Shown piece by piece: positions 8,306 through 17,163 of a DNA stretch of 43,726 nt. The position numbers were made by a program, and so were the translations under genes. Under the pieces are notes generated by a model. That model made no database searches. It saw nothing but the letters and a program-made list of their open reading frames with translations, and was not told the DNA's origin. Origin of the DNA: JASSUD01 sp031963225 (GTDB taxonomy: Bacteria; Pseudomonadota; Gammaproteobacteria; Burkholderiales; Burkholderiaceae); NCBI GenBank assembly GCA_031963225.1, contig JASSUD010000015.1, positions 1 through 43,726 of the forward strand, in the 5' to 3' direction. Numbering within the stretch: the stretch's first letter is position 1; the number at the start of each line of letters is the position of its first letter.

Positions 8306-9478
8306 TTACTGTTTCAGGATATTTCCTATCGTGCGTGGCCCGATGAAGGCGATGAAAGCTGCACATAAAGGGATAAGTGCAAGGCCTAAAGGCAAGGAGC
8401 TTATTTGTGCAACGCTCCCGATGATTATTGGGCCTATGAGGAGCCCCGCATAGCCTACCCGGGCTACAGATGCTATACCTTGGGCGGCGTGGATCCCTTT
8501 TATGCGCGCTGCAGTTAGGAGCAAAATAGGATAGATATTTGCAAAGCCTAAACCTGCTATAGCAAAGCTAATAAGCGTTAAGCTTGGGTGAGCAAAGAGT
8601 AAGCCGGCTGCAAAAGCGATGCAGGCGACCCACCCGCTCACCGCAAAAAGTGATGTACTCCCTATGCGTGCTCGCCAAGCATCTCCTAAAAAACGGCCGC
8701 TAGCCACGCCAGCCAAATAGGCTGCATATCCGCCGCTACTTAAAGCAGGCCCTGCTTGAACATTTTCGCGCATATACACGACAATCCAGTCATATATGGC
8801 ACTTTCCATAAGCAATGCGAGAAATGTGATTCCTCCAAGCTTCCAAACACCAGCGTGTTTATACTCATTACCTGCGGTCGTTGTATCCACCGTTTCCAGT
8901 TTTTTGGAGTCATCATAGGCACCTAGTTGCTTACCTGTGAGTGCAGGACGACACAGGAAAACGATCATCAAGCCTGCTAGCGCAATGCTGATAAAGTGCA
9001 TAGAAGGGTTTACGCCGTGCGCTAAGGCTATCCCTCCCCCTGTGGCGCCAGCAAAGCCGCCTACACTGTGTAGGCAGTGCATGGAGGACATAACGGGCTT
9101 TCCTCGTGCCTTTTCCAACACACTACTTTGGGCATTGATACTTACGTCAAAAGTGGCAATTCCAATTCCAAAGACGGCCAATAATGCAAGAAGCGTAATA
9201 AAAGAGGGGACTAGCAGGATTCCTCCTGCACTTGCGCACGTTATAGCCCCTCCTACAGTACAGGCTGTGCGATTCCCCACCCGCGCTATCCAACCTCCAA
9301 GGTAAGTCAACGCAGTGATAGAGCCTACGGCCACTGCAAAGAACACTATAGAAAGTTGGGCTGCATTTAAATTGAATTTTTCTTTTACCGTTGGAACATG
9401 GATACCCCAAGAAGCACTTATGCAACCGAAGATAAAAAATAACCCCATAGTGGCCAAGCGTGTACGTGTAGATTGCAT
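8306..9478 (-). CDS. MFS transporter, YbjJ-like
   Basis: A 390-residue inner-membrane protein with about 12 hydrophobic segments, of the major facilitator superfamily and most like the YbjJ subgroup. Segment 1 is MGLFFIFGCISASWGIHVPT, followed by VKEKFNLNAAQLSIVFF. The motif MSSMHCLHSVGGFAGA and the internal glycine-rich helices fit. I place the start at the ATG at 9478, because the two codons before it begin with TTG. The substrate is unknown. It converges with the lysine-rich orphan, and rsmI lies upstream on the same strand after a short gap holding a hairpin. Confidence 0.88.
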   Translation of the reverse strand: MQSTRTRLATMGLFFIFGCISASWGIHVPTVKEKFNLNAAQLSIVFFAVAVGSITALTYLGGWIARVGNRTACTVGGAITCASAGGILLVPSFITLLALLAVFGIGIATFDVSINAQSSVLEKARGKPVMSSMHCLHSVGGFAGATGGGIALAHGVNPSMHFISIALAGLMIVFLCRPALTGKQLGAYDDSKKLETVDTTTAGNEYKHAGVWKLGGITFLALLMESAIYDWIVVYMRENVQAGPALSSGGYAAYLAGVASGRFLGDAWRARIGSTSLFAVSGWVACIAFAAGLLFAHPSLTLISFAIAGLGFANIYPILLLTAARIKGIHAAQGIASVARVGYAGLLIGPIIIGSVAQISSLPLGLALIPLCAAFIAFIGPRTIGNILKQ

Positions 9479-9540
9479 AAGCAAAATCTAGAAAAAAGCC
9501 TTGAGGCTTTACTGGAAACGGATCACTGTCCATCTTGTCG

Positions 9541-9565
9541 AACTACCGAGAAATCCTCGGTAGTT
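9541..9565. terminator. Hairpin downstream of rsmI, possible weak terminator
   Basis: AACTACCGAG and CTCGGTAGTT form a perfect 10-bp stem with a 5-nt loop between rsmI and the MFS gene. There is no T-run, so rho-independent termination is uncertain. Confidence 0.4.
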
Positions 9566-9598
9566 GCCAAAGTCCGGATGTACAGTATTTCCACGTCA

Positions 9599-10513
9599 CT
9601 AACACCCTTCTTCTGACTCGAGAAGTTTTTTAAGAATAAGTGCCCGTTCATATAACACCGTACGTGAAACACCTGTTAAAGCAGCGGCTGCTCTGGCTGT
9701 AGCGCTAACAGAAAGTTCGCCTAGCAGAATGCGCAAACAAGCATCATGCTGGGTCTGTTCCAATGCTAAAGGTTCGGTGGCTGCGGCCCCTTGTATAAAT
9801 AATACAAATTCTCCGCGCATATTTTGAGCACTGCTCTCTAGCCAGGCCAGCCCTTCGGCTAGGGTGCCTTGATACAGTGTTTCGTGTAACTTACTCAGTT
9901 CGCGCGCTATAAATAACCGTCGATCTCCTCCGAAGGCTTGGATGCAATCAGTAAGCGTGCTTTGAATGCGATGAGGCGCTTCGTATAACGCTAGCGCATA
10001 GGGGTGATGCACCAGGCCCTGCAATACTTCAGTCCGCAATTTCGACTTAGAGGGCAAGAAGCCCAAAAAGGTGAAGGTACTCACCCCTTCCCCAGCAACG
10101 CTCAGCGCTGTAGCTAGTGCATTGCATCCGGGGATCGGCACAATTGCTGCCCCTGAGGCGCGAACCGCTTCTACTAATGTAGCGCCTGGATCAGAAAAGC
10201 CAGGGGTGCCTGCATCAGAGATATAGGCAACTCGCTCACCCCGCTGCAAATGCGTAATCACACGCTGCGCAACTTCCTGTTCATTATGTTGGTGGGCTGC
10301 AAAAAGCGGTTTATCAATACCATAACGTTTTAGTAAAGGAGCGCTATGCCGGGTGTCTTCTGCCGCGATCACATCTACTAGAGCAAGCACATGCAGTGCG
10401 CGCAGCGTAATGTCTGCAGCATTTCCAATCGGCATTGCAACGATATATAGCGCTCCAGCAGGATATATCTGAGTATCAGTCAGTGTGGGCAGACAATGTG
10501 AAACGTTATTCAT
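9599..10513 (-). CDS. rsmI: 16S rRNA (cytidine1402-2'-O)-methyltransferase
   Basis: A SAM-dependent tetrapyrrole-methylase-fold enzyme that 2'-O-methylates C1402 in the decoding centre of 16S rRNA. Family motifs are GALYIVAMPIGNAADITLRA near the N-terminus, AAEDTRHSAPLLKRYGI, and DAGTPGFSDPGATLVEAVRA with the glycine-rich SAM-binding segment. Length is about 304 residues, normal. The ATG at 10513 is chosen over an upstream TTG. It is divergent from yraN, the usual arrangement in Burkholderiales and enterics. Confidence 0.95.
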   Translation of the reverse strand: MNNVSHCLPTLTDTQIYPAGALYIVAMPIGNAADITLRALHVLALVDVIAAEDTRHSAPLLKRYGIDKPLFAAHQHNEQEVAQRVITHLQRGERVAYISDAGTPGFSDPGATLVEAVRASGAAIVPIPGCNALATALSVAGEGVSTFTFLGFLPSKSKLRTEVLQGLVHHPYALALYEAPHRIQSTLTDCIQAFGGDRRLFIARELSKLHETLYQGTLAEGLAWLESSAQNMRGEFVLFIQGAAATEPLALEQTQHDACLRILLGELSVSATARAAAALTGVSRTVLYERALILKKLLESEEGC

Positions 10514-10641
10514 GGAGCCAGTCAAAGTAAATATAAAAGATTAAGCGCAGGGTAAATACCGTATACATCCACCTTGGCGAGCTATAAAGCGTGCTATACA
10601 ACATAGATACCGCTATTAGTTCCGATATGCCAGAGAATACT

Positions 10642-11004
10642 ATGTCTAGACGTGTGGGCGCGGCCTTTGAAAAGCATGCTGAGCGCTATTTACAGCAGCA
10701 AGGTTTACATGTACTTGAACGTAATGTGCGTTATCGGTATGGAGAGATTGATCTCATCATGCGCGATGCTAAAGGCACGTTAATTTTTGTAGAAGTACGA
10801 GCGAGATCCCGGCCTGGCCGGTTTGGAGGGGCACAGGTTAGTATCACGGCCACTAAAAAGGCTCGAATACACCGCGCCGCACAAGGATATCTAACAAGAT
10901 GGCCAGGCCCGCTACCCCGCTGCCGTTTTGATGTGCTAGCCTTCGAGGGCTCGAATATTATTTGGCTAGTCGATGTGCTCCATGCACAGCAATACAGTAT
11001 ATGA
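10642..11004 (+). CDS. yraN: YraN family protein (UPF0102), endonuclease-like fold
   Basis: About 120 residues from the ATG at 10642, which has GAGAA just upstream. In-frame starts at 10591 (GTG) and 10627 (ATG) would add 17 or 5 residues not typical of the family. Motifs are GAAFEKHAERYLQQQGL, NVRYRYGEIDLIMRD and LIFVEVRAR, which are the acidic and basic residues of a restriction-endonuclease-like fold. The function is not firmly established. It is followed by an intrinsic terminator and then the SIS-domain gene. Confidence 0.93.
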   Translation: MSRRVGAAFEKHAERYLQQQGLHVLERNVRYRYGEIDLIMRDAKGTLIFVEVRARSRPGRFGGAQVSITATKKARIHRAAQGYLTRWPGPLPRCRFDVLAFEGSNIIWLVDVLHAQQYSI

Positions 11005-11094
11005 ACTTATTTTAAAGAATCAGCTCAAAGATTTCCAAAAGATATCGAGTTAAGCTAGGGCGTGTCCTAGACAGTTTTAAACAAGGTCTTCAGG

Positions 11095-11118
11095 GCGATC
11101 CGCAATGATCGCTTTTTT
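11095..11118 (+). terminator. Rho-independent terminator after yraN
   Basis: GCGATC, a 6-nt loop, GATCGC, then six T. It lies 90 bp after the yraN stop and just before the SIS-domain gene, so that gene probably has its own promoter or depends on read-through. Confidence 0.8.
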
Positions 11119-11138
11119 AATGTTTTTGGAAAATAGAC

Positions 11139-11729
11139 ATGGTAATGCGTAGTCGCGTTGAGCAACATTTTCAAGAAAGTGCAGAGCTTCATCTGCTCGC
11201 GCAGCAAACCCTTGCAGAGCCGATTGCAGCGGCCATCGAAATGTTGTTTCTCACACTTGCGAATAATGGAAAAGTGCTCGTGTGCGGCAATGGCGGTTCA
11301 GCAGCAGATGCGCAGCATTTTGCCGCAGAGCTTATTGGCCGCTTTGAACAAGAACGTCCTAGTCTTGCTGCACTGGCGTTAACGACAGACTCTTCGATCC
11401 TAACTGCTGTTGCAAATGACTATGACTTCACTCAAATCTTCGCACGCCAAGTACGTGGCTTAGGGCAAGCGGGCGATGTTCTTCTTGCCATCTCCACTTC
11501 AGGTCACTCTGCCAACGTATTAGCGGCTATTGAAGCCGCGCATGAACGTGAAATGCGCGTACTTGCGCTAACAGGAAAAGGGGGAGGCCCCTTGCTCCAA
11601 TGCTTGGCGCCTCACGATATTGCACTATGCGTTCCAGCAGAACGAACCTCGCGCATCCAAGAAATCCATTTATTGACTCTGCATTGCTTATGCGATGGTA
11701 TTGATGCCATGTTGCTAGGTGAGGCATAA
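11139..11729 (+). CDS. SIS-domain phosphoheptose isomerase / DiaA-like protein
   Basis: A 196-residue single-SIS-domain protein of the GmhA/DiaA family. Sugar-phosphate-binding motifs seen are VCGNGGSAADAQHFAAELIG, LAISTSGHSANVLAAIEAA, and SRIQEIHLLTLHCLCDGID at the end. GmhA makes D-glycero-D-manno-heptose 7-phosphate for LPS core; DiaA helps DnaA assemble at oriC. The yraN-SIS-BON neighbourhood favours the YraO/DiaA branch, but the SIS active-site glutamates would be needed to decide. The following gene encodes a BON lipoprotein, as in related genomes, with a repeat element in between. Confidence 0.88.
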   Translation: MVMRSRVEQHFQESAELHLLAQQTLAEPIAAAIEMLFLTLANNGKVLVCGNGGSAADAQHFAAELIGRFEQERPSLAALALTTDSSILTAVANDYDFTQIFARQVRGLGQAGDVLLAISTSGHSANVLAAIEAAHEREMRVLALTGKGGGPLLQCLAPHDIALCVPAERTSRIQEIHLLTLHCLCDGIDAMLLGEA

Positions 11730-11814
11730 GGCACCCATGGATATTTTAGATACGAGCAAAATAATCTTTAACTAACTGATGATATGCAGGTATGCAAGAA
11801 GATTGCGGTACGCG

Positions 11815-11846
11815 TGTTGGGGTTCCTTCGTCACCACCAACCTACC
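11815..11846 (+). repeat. Single core of the 32-bp repeat family, locus 3
   Basis: A perfect copy of the core in the 238-bp gap between the SIS gene and the BON lipoprotein. The next ~35 bp (TGGTTCGTGGAGTTTAT) match the reversed loop of the 41340-41454 element, but the partner core is missing, so this is a truncated element. It lies upstream of the lipoprotein ribosome site. Confidence 0.88.
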
Positions 11847-11967
11847 GTGCTCTTGTGGTTCGTGGAGTTTATCGGTTAACTAATACAGCAATGCACAGCG
11901 TCGCTACGCATGTGCAATGCCCTTCTTTATAAAAATTGCACCTTACCTCTCACAGGAGAATTAGCTC

Positions 11968-12759
11968 ATGCTGGTTTCATCCCGCAAAAAAACTGTACTT
12001 TTAGGTATTTCATTACTCAGCGCAGCAACTCTATTACAGGGCTGCCCCCTCGTCTTACTAGGTGCAGCAGGCGGTGGAACCATTATGGCGAGCCAACGTC
12101 GCACCATCGGCACGCAAACAGAAGACCGTGAAATTCAAATTAAAGCGGCTACAAAATTAGCAAACACGCTCAAAGAAGGCGCGCATGTCAACGTCACCGT
12201 ATTTAACCGGCGCGTTTTATTAACAGGTGAAGTGCCTGATGAAGCAACGCAACAAAAAACCTTAGCAGCCATACGCGCAGTAGCCAATATACAAGGCGTA
12301 GTCAATGAGCTGAAAATCCAAAAAGCCAGTGATTTAATGTCGCGTTCAAACGACGCTTACCTCACAGCAAAAGTTAAAACCGCTCTGATACAAGCCAAAA
12401 ATCTATCGACCAACTTCTTTAAAGTCGTTACAGAGCGTGGCAACGTCTACTTAATGGGCTTAGTTACTCCTGAAGAAGCAGCCCAAGCTGCGGATATAAC
12501 CAGCCGCTTACCTGGCGTAGTACAAGTGGTTAAGGTATTTGAATACATCACGCCAAAACAGAAAAAAGACCTCGCTCCTCCCATTAATACCATTGGCGAG
12601 ACCACTTCTACGCCTGCGACTATAACTACTTCTGCTACGACAAATGCACACTTAGCGCCAAGTACCTCCAGTACAAGCACGGTAAGTACCCACCCTATTT
12701 CCGGCGCTTCAATAAGTGCAACGCATTTAAACAATACCTCCACAGCCACAGCAAAATGA
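11968..12759 (+). CDS. BON-domain outer-membrane lipoprotein (DolP/YraP-like)
   Basis: A 263-residue lipoprotein. An N-terminal signal with lipobox LLQGC places the acylated Cys at about residue 26. Two BON domains follow: DREIQIKAATKLANTL to about residue 115 (VNVTVFNRRVLLTGEVPDEA) and 120-195 (VKTALIQAKNLSTNFFKVVT, then NVYLMGLVTPEEA). BON domains bind phospholipid; DolP supports outer-membrane integrity. The last ~65 residues are a Ser/Thr/Ala-rich low-complexity tail that most DolP proteins lack. AGGAG lies 9 nt before the ATG, which settles the start. Confidence 0.92.
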   Translation: MLVSSRKKTVLLGISLLSAATLLQGCPLVLLGAAGGGTIMASQRRTIGTQTEDREIQIKAATKLANTLKEGAHVNVTVFNRRVLLTGEVPDEATQQKTLAAIRAVANIQGVVNELKIQKASDLMSRSNDAYLTAKVKTALIQAKNLSTNFFKVVTERGNVYLMGLVTPEEAAQAADITSRLPGVVQVVKVFEYITPKQKKDLAPPINTIGETTSTPATITTSATTNAHLAPSTSSTSTVSTHPISGASISATHLNNTSTATAK

Positions 12760-12809
12760 TCAAAAAATCATTAGAAACGGTATGCTAGCGTTGTTTTTTC
12801 TGCATTGAC

Positions 12810-12945
12810 GGTAGGTTGGTGGCGAGGCACGAACCCCAACATGCGCACCGCTGACTTTTAATCTTTGTTTTTGAGAGTTTGTAAGCTGGTCTCCACGGAC
12901 ACAGTGGCCTGCATGTTGGGGTTCGTACCTCACCACCAACCTACC
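12810..12945. repeat. Repeat element, locus 4 (cores facing outward around a 72-bp spacer)
   Basis: An inverted core at 12810-12841 and a direct core at 12914-12945 flank a 72-bp spacer. Both cores are the variant with CGTACCTCACC or CGAGGCACG in the middle instead of CCTTCGTCACC. The spacer keeps the position but little of the sequence of the spacers at 20.6 and 33.1 kb. The rest of the 365-bp gap up to the F-box/LRR gene shows only a short hairpin around 13060. Confidence 0.85.
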
Positions 12946-13124
12946 GTGCTATCAACAACTCGCCGTTCTATAACGTGCGTAACATCAGTTAATAAATTTC
13001 CTACCCAATCATCTTCTCATCAAATATCACGAGAAGCATTCAACAAAAATCTAGCAGGATGTTGCGTATAAAAAGCAACACCCCACTAGAATAATTTTTT
13101 AAAGAACACTACAAGAAATAAATT

Positions 13125-14426
13125 ATGCATATTAACCCGACCTCTTCTTATACTCCTGCAATTTTCAATACACCACCACAAAATAGATCAGAAAATAAAG
13201 ATATTTTCTCTAATCTGCCGCCAGAAATACTATCCATAATTGTTGAGTTCCTGTCGACTCCAAATGCATTTAATAAACATACAGATGCTCAGCAACCATT
13301 AATACAACCGCTAGTTATTACATCCACATTATTGAAAGAAATTTCAGTGCAGCAGCATATAGAGCAGCAGCATCTATTTATTTCACAACAATTGATAGCG
13401 CTCATGCAAGTTAGCAAAAAATTTCCTCCAATTATATATTCATTATTGGATAGAGCGAATACCAACGCGCAATCCAGTTGGATTGGAGCACAAATGAAAC
13501 AGAGTTTTGAGATAATCAATGAGGCTGCTAAGAATTCCAATGCATTACCATCAGCGCATATTCGATATAATGTAAATAATGCATTAAGCAATATACAGCA
13601 TATAAAACTTGACTTTGATAATGAGTTACCTCAGGAAATCACTCCGGAACAACTTATCATTATATTGGATGTGATAGCGGAGAAAAGAAATGTGCAAAGT
13701 TTAGATATATTTATATGTAGGGCATTTGAAGACATCCCAGGTGTACTTATTTATATGCTTCAAAAAATTCTACAGCAGAATTTTGCATTAAGCGGGATGA
13801 TCTTGCGTCTCAAAGAAAATCAAATAGCCGGTTTTCATATTCCAGAGCTCGCCCCTTACTTAAATAAAAATATTTCTAGATTTATTTTAGAGGATAATGA
13901 AATTGGAGATACAGGCGTAGAATATTTATCCCCGCATTTAAAAAATATGCGCCTATCCGAATTAACTTTAAGAGGCGCCGATATAACTGATGAAGGTTTT
14001 TTTAATTTAGCAAGGGTGCTCCCAGACACACTTGAAAAACTAGATCTATCCGAGAACCACATTAGTGGGGCGGCATATATAGAGCCCTTAGAAAAATTAC
14101 CCACAAATTTAAAACATTTACATATAGATGAAAATGAAATTGACGACGAAGGACTAGAGTATCTTGTAAATAGCCTACCAAAAGGTCTGGAAGAATTATC
14201 GTTATCAGAGAACTATATTAGTAGTGCAGGACTTCAACATATAATCAATATATTAAAAAATGGCCTGAAAAAATTATACTTACATCAAAATACTATTTGT
14301 GATGAAGGCGCATCTAGAATGCGTGATGTATTACCAGAAACTTCGATAGAAGAGATGATTCTGAGTTTTGATCTTCAAAATAAATATAAAGCGCTTAATA
14401 AAAATAAAAAAATAGTCGAATTTTAA
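13125..14426 (+). CDS. F-box/leucine-rich-repeat protein (candidate effector)
   Basis: A 433-residue protein in strongly AT-rich DNA. An F-box begins LPPEILSIIVEFLS (31-44). Its second half seems to be LIALMQVSKKFPPIIY (90-105), so it is split by a ~45-residue Gln/His-rich insertion. From about 223 to 410 there are around seven 28-residue leucine-rich repeats of the ribonuclease-inhibitor type (LEKLDLSENHIS, LEELSLSENYIS, LKKLYLHQNTIC, each with DEGL/SAGL-like turns). F-box plus LRR is the FBXL/Skp2 layout of eukaryotic SCF substrate receptors. No signal peptide and no good Shine-Dalgarno. The gene converges on selO. Delivery into a host is inferred. Confidence 0.85.
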   Translation: MHINPTSSYTPAIFNTPPQNRSENKDIFSNLPPEILSIIVEFLSTPNAFNKHTDAQQPLIQPLVITSTLLKEISVQQHIEQQHLFISQQLIALMQVSKKFPPIIYSLLDRANTNAQSSWIGAQMKQSFEIINEAAKNSNALPSAHIRYNVNNALSNIQHIKLDFDNELPQEITPEQLIIILDVIAEKRNVQSLDIFICRAFEDIPGVLIYMLQKILQQNFALSGMILRLKENQIAGFHIPELAPYLNKNISRFILEDNEIGDTGVEYLSPHLKNMRLSELTLRGADITDEGFFNLARVLPDTLEKLDLSENHISGAAYIEPLEKLPTNLKHLHIDENEIDDEGLEYLVNSLPKGLEELSLSENYISSAGLQHIINILKNGLKKLYLHQNTICDEGASRMRDVLPETSIEEMILSFDLQNKYKALNKNKKIVEF

Positions 14427-14458
14427 ATTGCGCTTCCGCCCTGCGGCGTAGTCCCAGT

Positions 14459-16003
14459 TTATGAGGAGCAACTCACCTGGAGCGAAGCCGCCCAGGTGGG
14501 AGGTAGTTGTGCGTACGCTTCATATTCTGGCGAAGCATCAAATGGGCTGCGCAGCACCTTAAGCAACCGCTCTACTTCAGAGAAATCTTTTTCTTTAGCA
14601 AGCTCTATGGCTTGTTCAGCTAGATGATTGCGCAAAATATATTGTGGGTTCACGCAGTTCATGGCGCTGACGCGTTCGGTATCCTCAAGGTTTTCATAGA
14701 CTAAGCGAGCACGGTAGGCCTGCAACCAGGTATGAAACGCTGCGCAATCAATAGTAAAAAGAGCGCTCGCGTCTGCATCGCCTCTTGTGTCGTGTTTGGA
14801 TACAAGAGCCAATCGACGGAACGTTAAGGTAAAGTCTGCGCGGTTTTCATGCATGGTTTTAAGCAATTGGTCGATTAGCTTTGCATCGTCCTCACGCTCA
14901 TGCATTAAGCCCAATTTGGCACGCATCCTAGCTCTAAATGTCTGCATGAAGCGAGGCATGAATGTATTAATAATAGCGCCTATTTCTTCAACTGGATTTT
15001 GCTTGCTGCTAGTACGCTGAACTTCAAGCTTAATTATTGGAAATAGCGCTTGTGCTAGACACAATAGATTCCAATAAGCGATATCTGGCTGCTTTTTATA
15101 GGCATAGCGACCCGTTATATCTGAATGATTGCAGATATGATCAAAGTTAAAACCATCCATAAAACCATAAGGGCCGTAATCTATGGTTAAGCCCAGAATA
15201 GACATATTGTCGGTATTCATCACTCCATGACAAAAGCCTATCGCCTGCCATTGTGCGATTAGGTCTGCCGTGCATCGCGTTACTTCTTGAAATAGTGTTA
15301 GATAGGGCCTATCGGTATTTGCGCACTGAGGATAATGACGCGTAATAATATGTTGAGCGAGAAGCTCAACCAGGTCATAGCGACCCAGTGCATAAAAATG
15401 TTCGAAATGACCAAAGCGTACAAAACTGGGGGCAATACGGGTGGTAATAGCCGCTGTTTCGATCTGCTCACGGCGCACGGGTAAATCGGAACCCATCACA
15501 CACAATGCACGAGTAGTCGGCACACCAAGGTAGTGCATTGCTTCGGAACATAAAAATTCACGGATAGAAGAACGCAGTACTGCGCGCCCATCGCCCATTC
15601 TTGAATAGGGCGTAGGTCCTGCACCTTTTAACTGGACCTCATAGCGGTTTTGATCGTGCTGAATTTCACCAAAGGTCAGTGCGCGGCCGTCCCCCAGTTG
15701 GCCAGCCCAGCTACCGAATTGATGGCCTGCATATACTGTTGCGAATGGTATTTTTTCAGGGGTGTCAAACAGAATATTGCCGGCAAACCATTCGACAAAG
15801 GCACGATCCTGCGCAATATGCGCGCTAAAGCCTAGTAGTGCTGCAGCATCTTCTGAGAAGCCTACTAGGTAAGGATTAGGAACGGGCGTGGTCGGCACTC
15901 TTGTATAAAACTCAGGGCCGAGCGATACAAAACTATCTGGCTGGGGCGGTGCAAATACGCCAGATGCATTAAAAATATCGACTGCAGAAAAAGAAGATGG
16001 CAT
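14459..16003 (-). CDS. selO: Protein adenylyltransferase SelO (YdiU)
   Basis: A 514-residue pseudokinase-fold enzyme that AMPylates proteins and is linked to redox stress. Conserved segments are FATVYAGHQFGSWAGQLGDG, QLKGAGPTPYSRMGDGRAVL, SSIREFLCSEAMHYLGVPTT, and the metal/nucleotide part HGVMNTDNMSILGLTIDYGP followed by YGFMDGF. The C-terminus ends SCSS, with Cys in the position of the eukaryotic selenocysteine. Normal length and an ATG start. The downstream neighbour on the other strand is the AT-rich F-box/LRR gene. Confidence 0.96.
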   Translation of the reverse strand: MPSSFSAVDIFNASGVFAPPQPDSFVSLGPEFYTRVPTTPVPNPYLVGFSEDAAALLGFSAHIAQDRAFVEWFAGNILFDTPEKIPFATVYAGHQFGSWAGQLGDGRALTFGEIQHDQNRYEVQLKGAGPTPYSRMGDGRAVLRSSIREFLCSEAMHYLGVPTTRALCVMGSDLPVRREQIETAAITTRIAPSFVRFGHFEHFYALGRYDLVELLAQHIITRHYPQCANTDRPYLTLFQEVTRCTADLIAQWQAIGFCHGVMNTDNMSILGLTIDYGPYGFMDGFNFDHICNHSDITGRYAYKKQPDIAYWNLLCLAQALFPIIKLEVQRTSSKQNPVEEIGAIINTFMPRFMQTFRARMRAKLGLMHEREDDAKLIDQLLKTMHENRADFTLTFRRLALVSKHDTRGDADASALFTIDCAAFHTWLQAYRARLVYENLEDTERVSAMNCVNPQYILRNHLAEQAIELAKEKDFSEVERLLKVLRSPFDASPEYEAYAQLPPTWAASLQVSCSS

Positions 16004-16040
16004 GCCAAAAATAGCGAAATAAAATCGCTCAATTGCTAGT

Positions 16041-16096
16041 GAAAAAGAAAGCCCGCGCTACACTTACTTCTGAATATAAGTAAGTGTAGCGCGGGC
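16041..16096 (-). terminator. Strong terminator after the PCu(A)C-like gene
   Basis: A perfect 19-bp GC-rich stem (16051-16069 and 16078-16096) with an 8-nt loop is followed, on the minus strand, by TTTCTTTTTC. It lies between the PCu(A)C-like gene and selO and should end the minus-strand transcript from the former. Confidence 0.88.
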
Positions 16097-16117
16097 AGAT
16101 GCTGCGCGCAGCCTATA

Positions 16118-16591
16118 TTAATATAGTTCTGCGGAGGTACGCACAGGCAATCTAACTTCTACAGACTCCCCTGTTGAGAAAAGCAATACCACACGGATAT
16201 TGTCACCAATAGCAATAGCGCGGGTAGGACGCTCAAACGAGAGGTGATAACCGCCTCTGGTTAGGGCCACTTGGCTGTTTGCAGGGATAACGAGATTATT
16301 AATCTTCACTGCTCTATTCGTGTTCCCCTCTACAACATTTCGCTGAAATGTTACTAGTTCGTAATCTGGACTAGAAGCGGAAACCACTGTAATAGCGCGG
16401 GAGCTTGGATTTTGAAGCGTCAAATAGCCAGCTGCAGGCAATTTATTCGGCAGCCAGTGAATCCATGCCGAGCGGGGTGTTACTTTAATAATCGACGATG
16501 TAGCAGCTACTGTGTTAGTGGCAAAGAAAGGGGTGGCTAAAAGGCTTGCGCACCATAATGCGAGACAGGCAAATACTCGATTTTTGGTCAT
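16118..16591 (-). CDS. Copper chaperone PCu(A)C-like periplasmic protein, degenerate metal site
   Basis: About 157 residues from the ATG at 16591, which has AGGA in front; an in-frame start 17 codons upstream is less likely. The N-terminus (KNRVFACLALWCASLLATPF) is a signal peptide. The rest is the PCu(A)C cupredoxin-like fold: AWIHWLPNKLPAAGYLTL, VVSASSPDYELV, TRGGYHLSFE, and GDNIRVVLLF. The family's copper ligands are H-x10-M-x21-H-x-M. Here the first His region reads LVTFQRN, the Met positions are polar residues, and the last motif is HLS, so only one ligand remains. It may not bind Cu(I). The fold family is clear; the function is in doubt. Confidence 0.82.
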   Translation of the reverse strand: MTKNRVFACLALWCASLLATPFFATNTVAATSSIIKVTPRSAWIHWLPNKLPAAGYLTLQNPSSRAITVVSASSPDYELVTFQRNVVEGNTNRAVKINNLVIPANSQVALTRGGYHLSFERPTRAIAIGDNIRVVLLFSTGESVEVRLPVRTSAELY

Positions 16592-17163
16592 TTTTATCCT
16601 CGTTGGATAGATGTCGTAATCATTGAATCCTGCTCGTAACATCGAGCAAGCGTTTCAATTTGCACTGGGGTGCTCGTCAATCCCATACTGCGTTGGGAAT
16701 TCAATATCATGTTTAGGTCAAAGCCATGCCGGATTAAAGGCAGGAAGATTCCTATTCAAAATAACCTTAAGATGTGCATTACAACACTGCCCTAAATGTT
16801 TACGCCATGCGTTAAATAACGGATAGATAGCTTTTTAGAAGGGTTAAAGTAGGATCGAGTGGAGGGGTATTTTTAAAGAATTACATGCAATCACACGCAT
16901 TATTGGAGAGCGCATGACCTATTCTATTCGCTTGATTAGCGATTCGAGGAGGATAGCGGCCATTTGAGGAGAAGGATGGCCTGCTAAAAATGGGTGGGGC
17001 CTTGCGCCCATGCGCGCTAACTTAAGCCAAAGACCAGAATATATTGTCGCTAAACTGTACAAAAAGTTAAGCGAAAAAAGGGGATTTTTTCCATGAACAG
17101 GCTATCTTTTGGCTTAAGTTAGCGCGCATGGGCCTTGCGCCCCACCTTTTTTCATTTAGCGGA
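16592..17163. other. Intergenic region with a MITE-like inverted repeat
   Basis: A 570-bp gap. It contains the inverted-repeat element listed at 16993-17146. On the minus strand at about 16910-16965 the frame reads HPSPQMAAILLESLIKRIE and a stop, which looks like the tail of a lost gene but cannot be assigned. No RNA gene is visible. Confidence 0.45.
16993..17146. repeat. MITE-like element with long terminal inverted repeats
   Basis: Perfect 25-bp arms CCCATGCGCGCTAACTTAAG+CCAAA (17007-17031) and the complement (17108-17132), extended outward by GGTGGGGC at both ends, enclose a 76-bp AT-rich centre. There is no transposase. It lies just after the DUF2474 stop on the minus strand and could also fold in the cydAB transcript. 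Confidence 0.75.

Noticed and set aside
12865..13071. 68-codon frame in the locus-4 repeat
   Set aside because: Its middle is the repeat core translation; no ribosome site.
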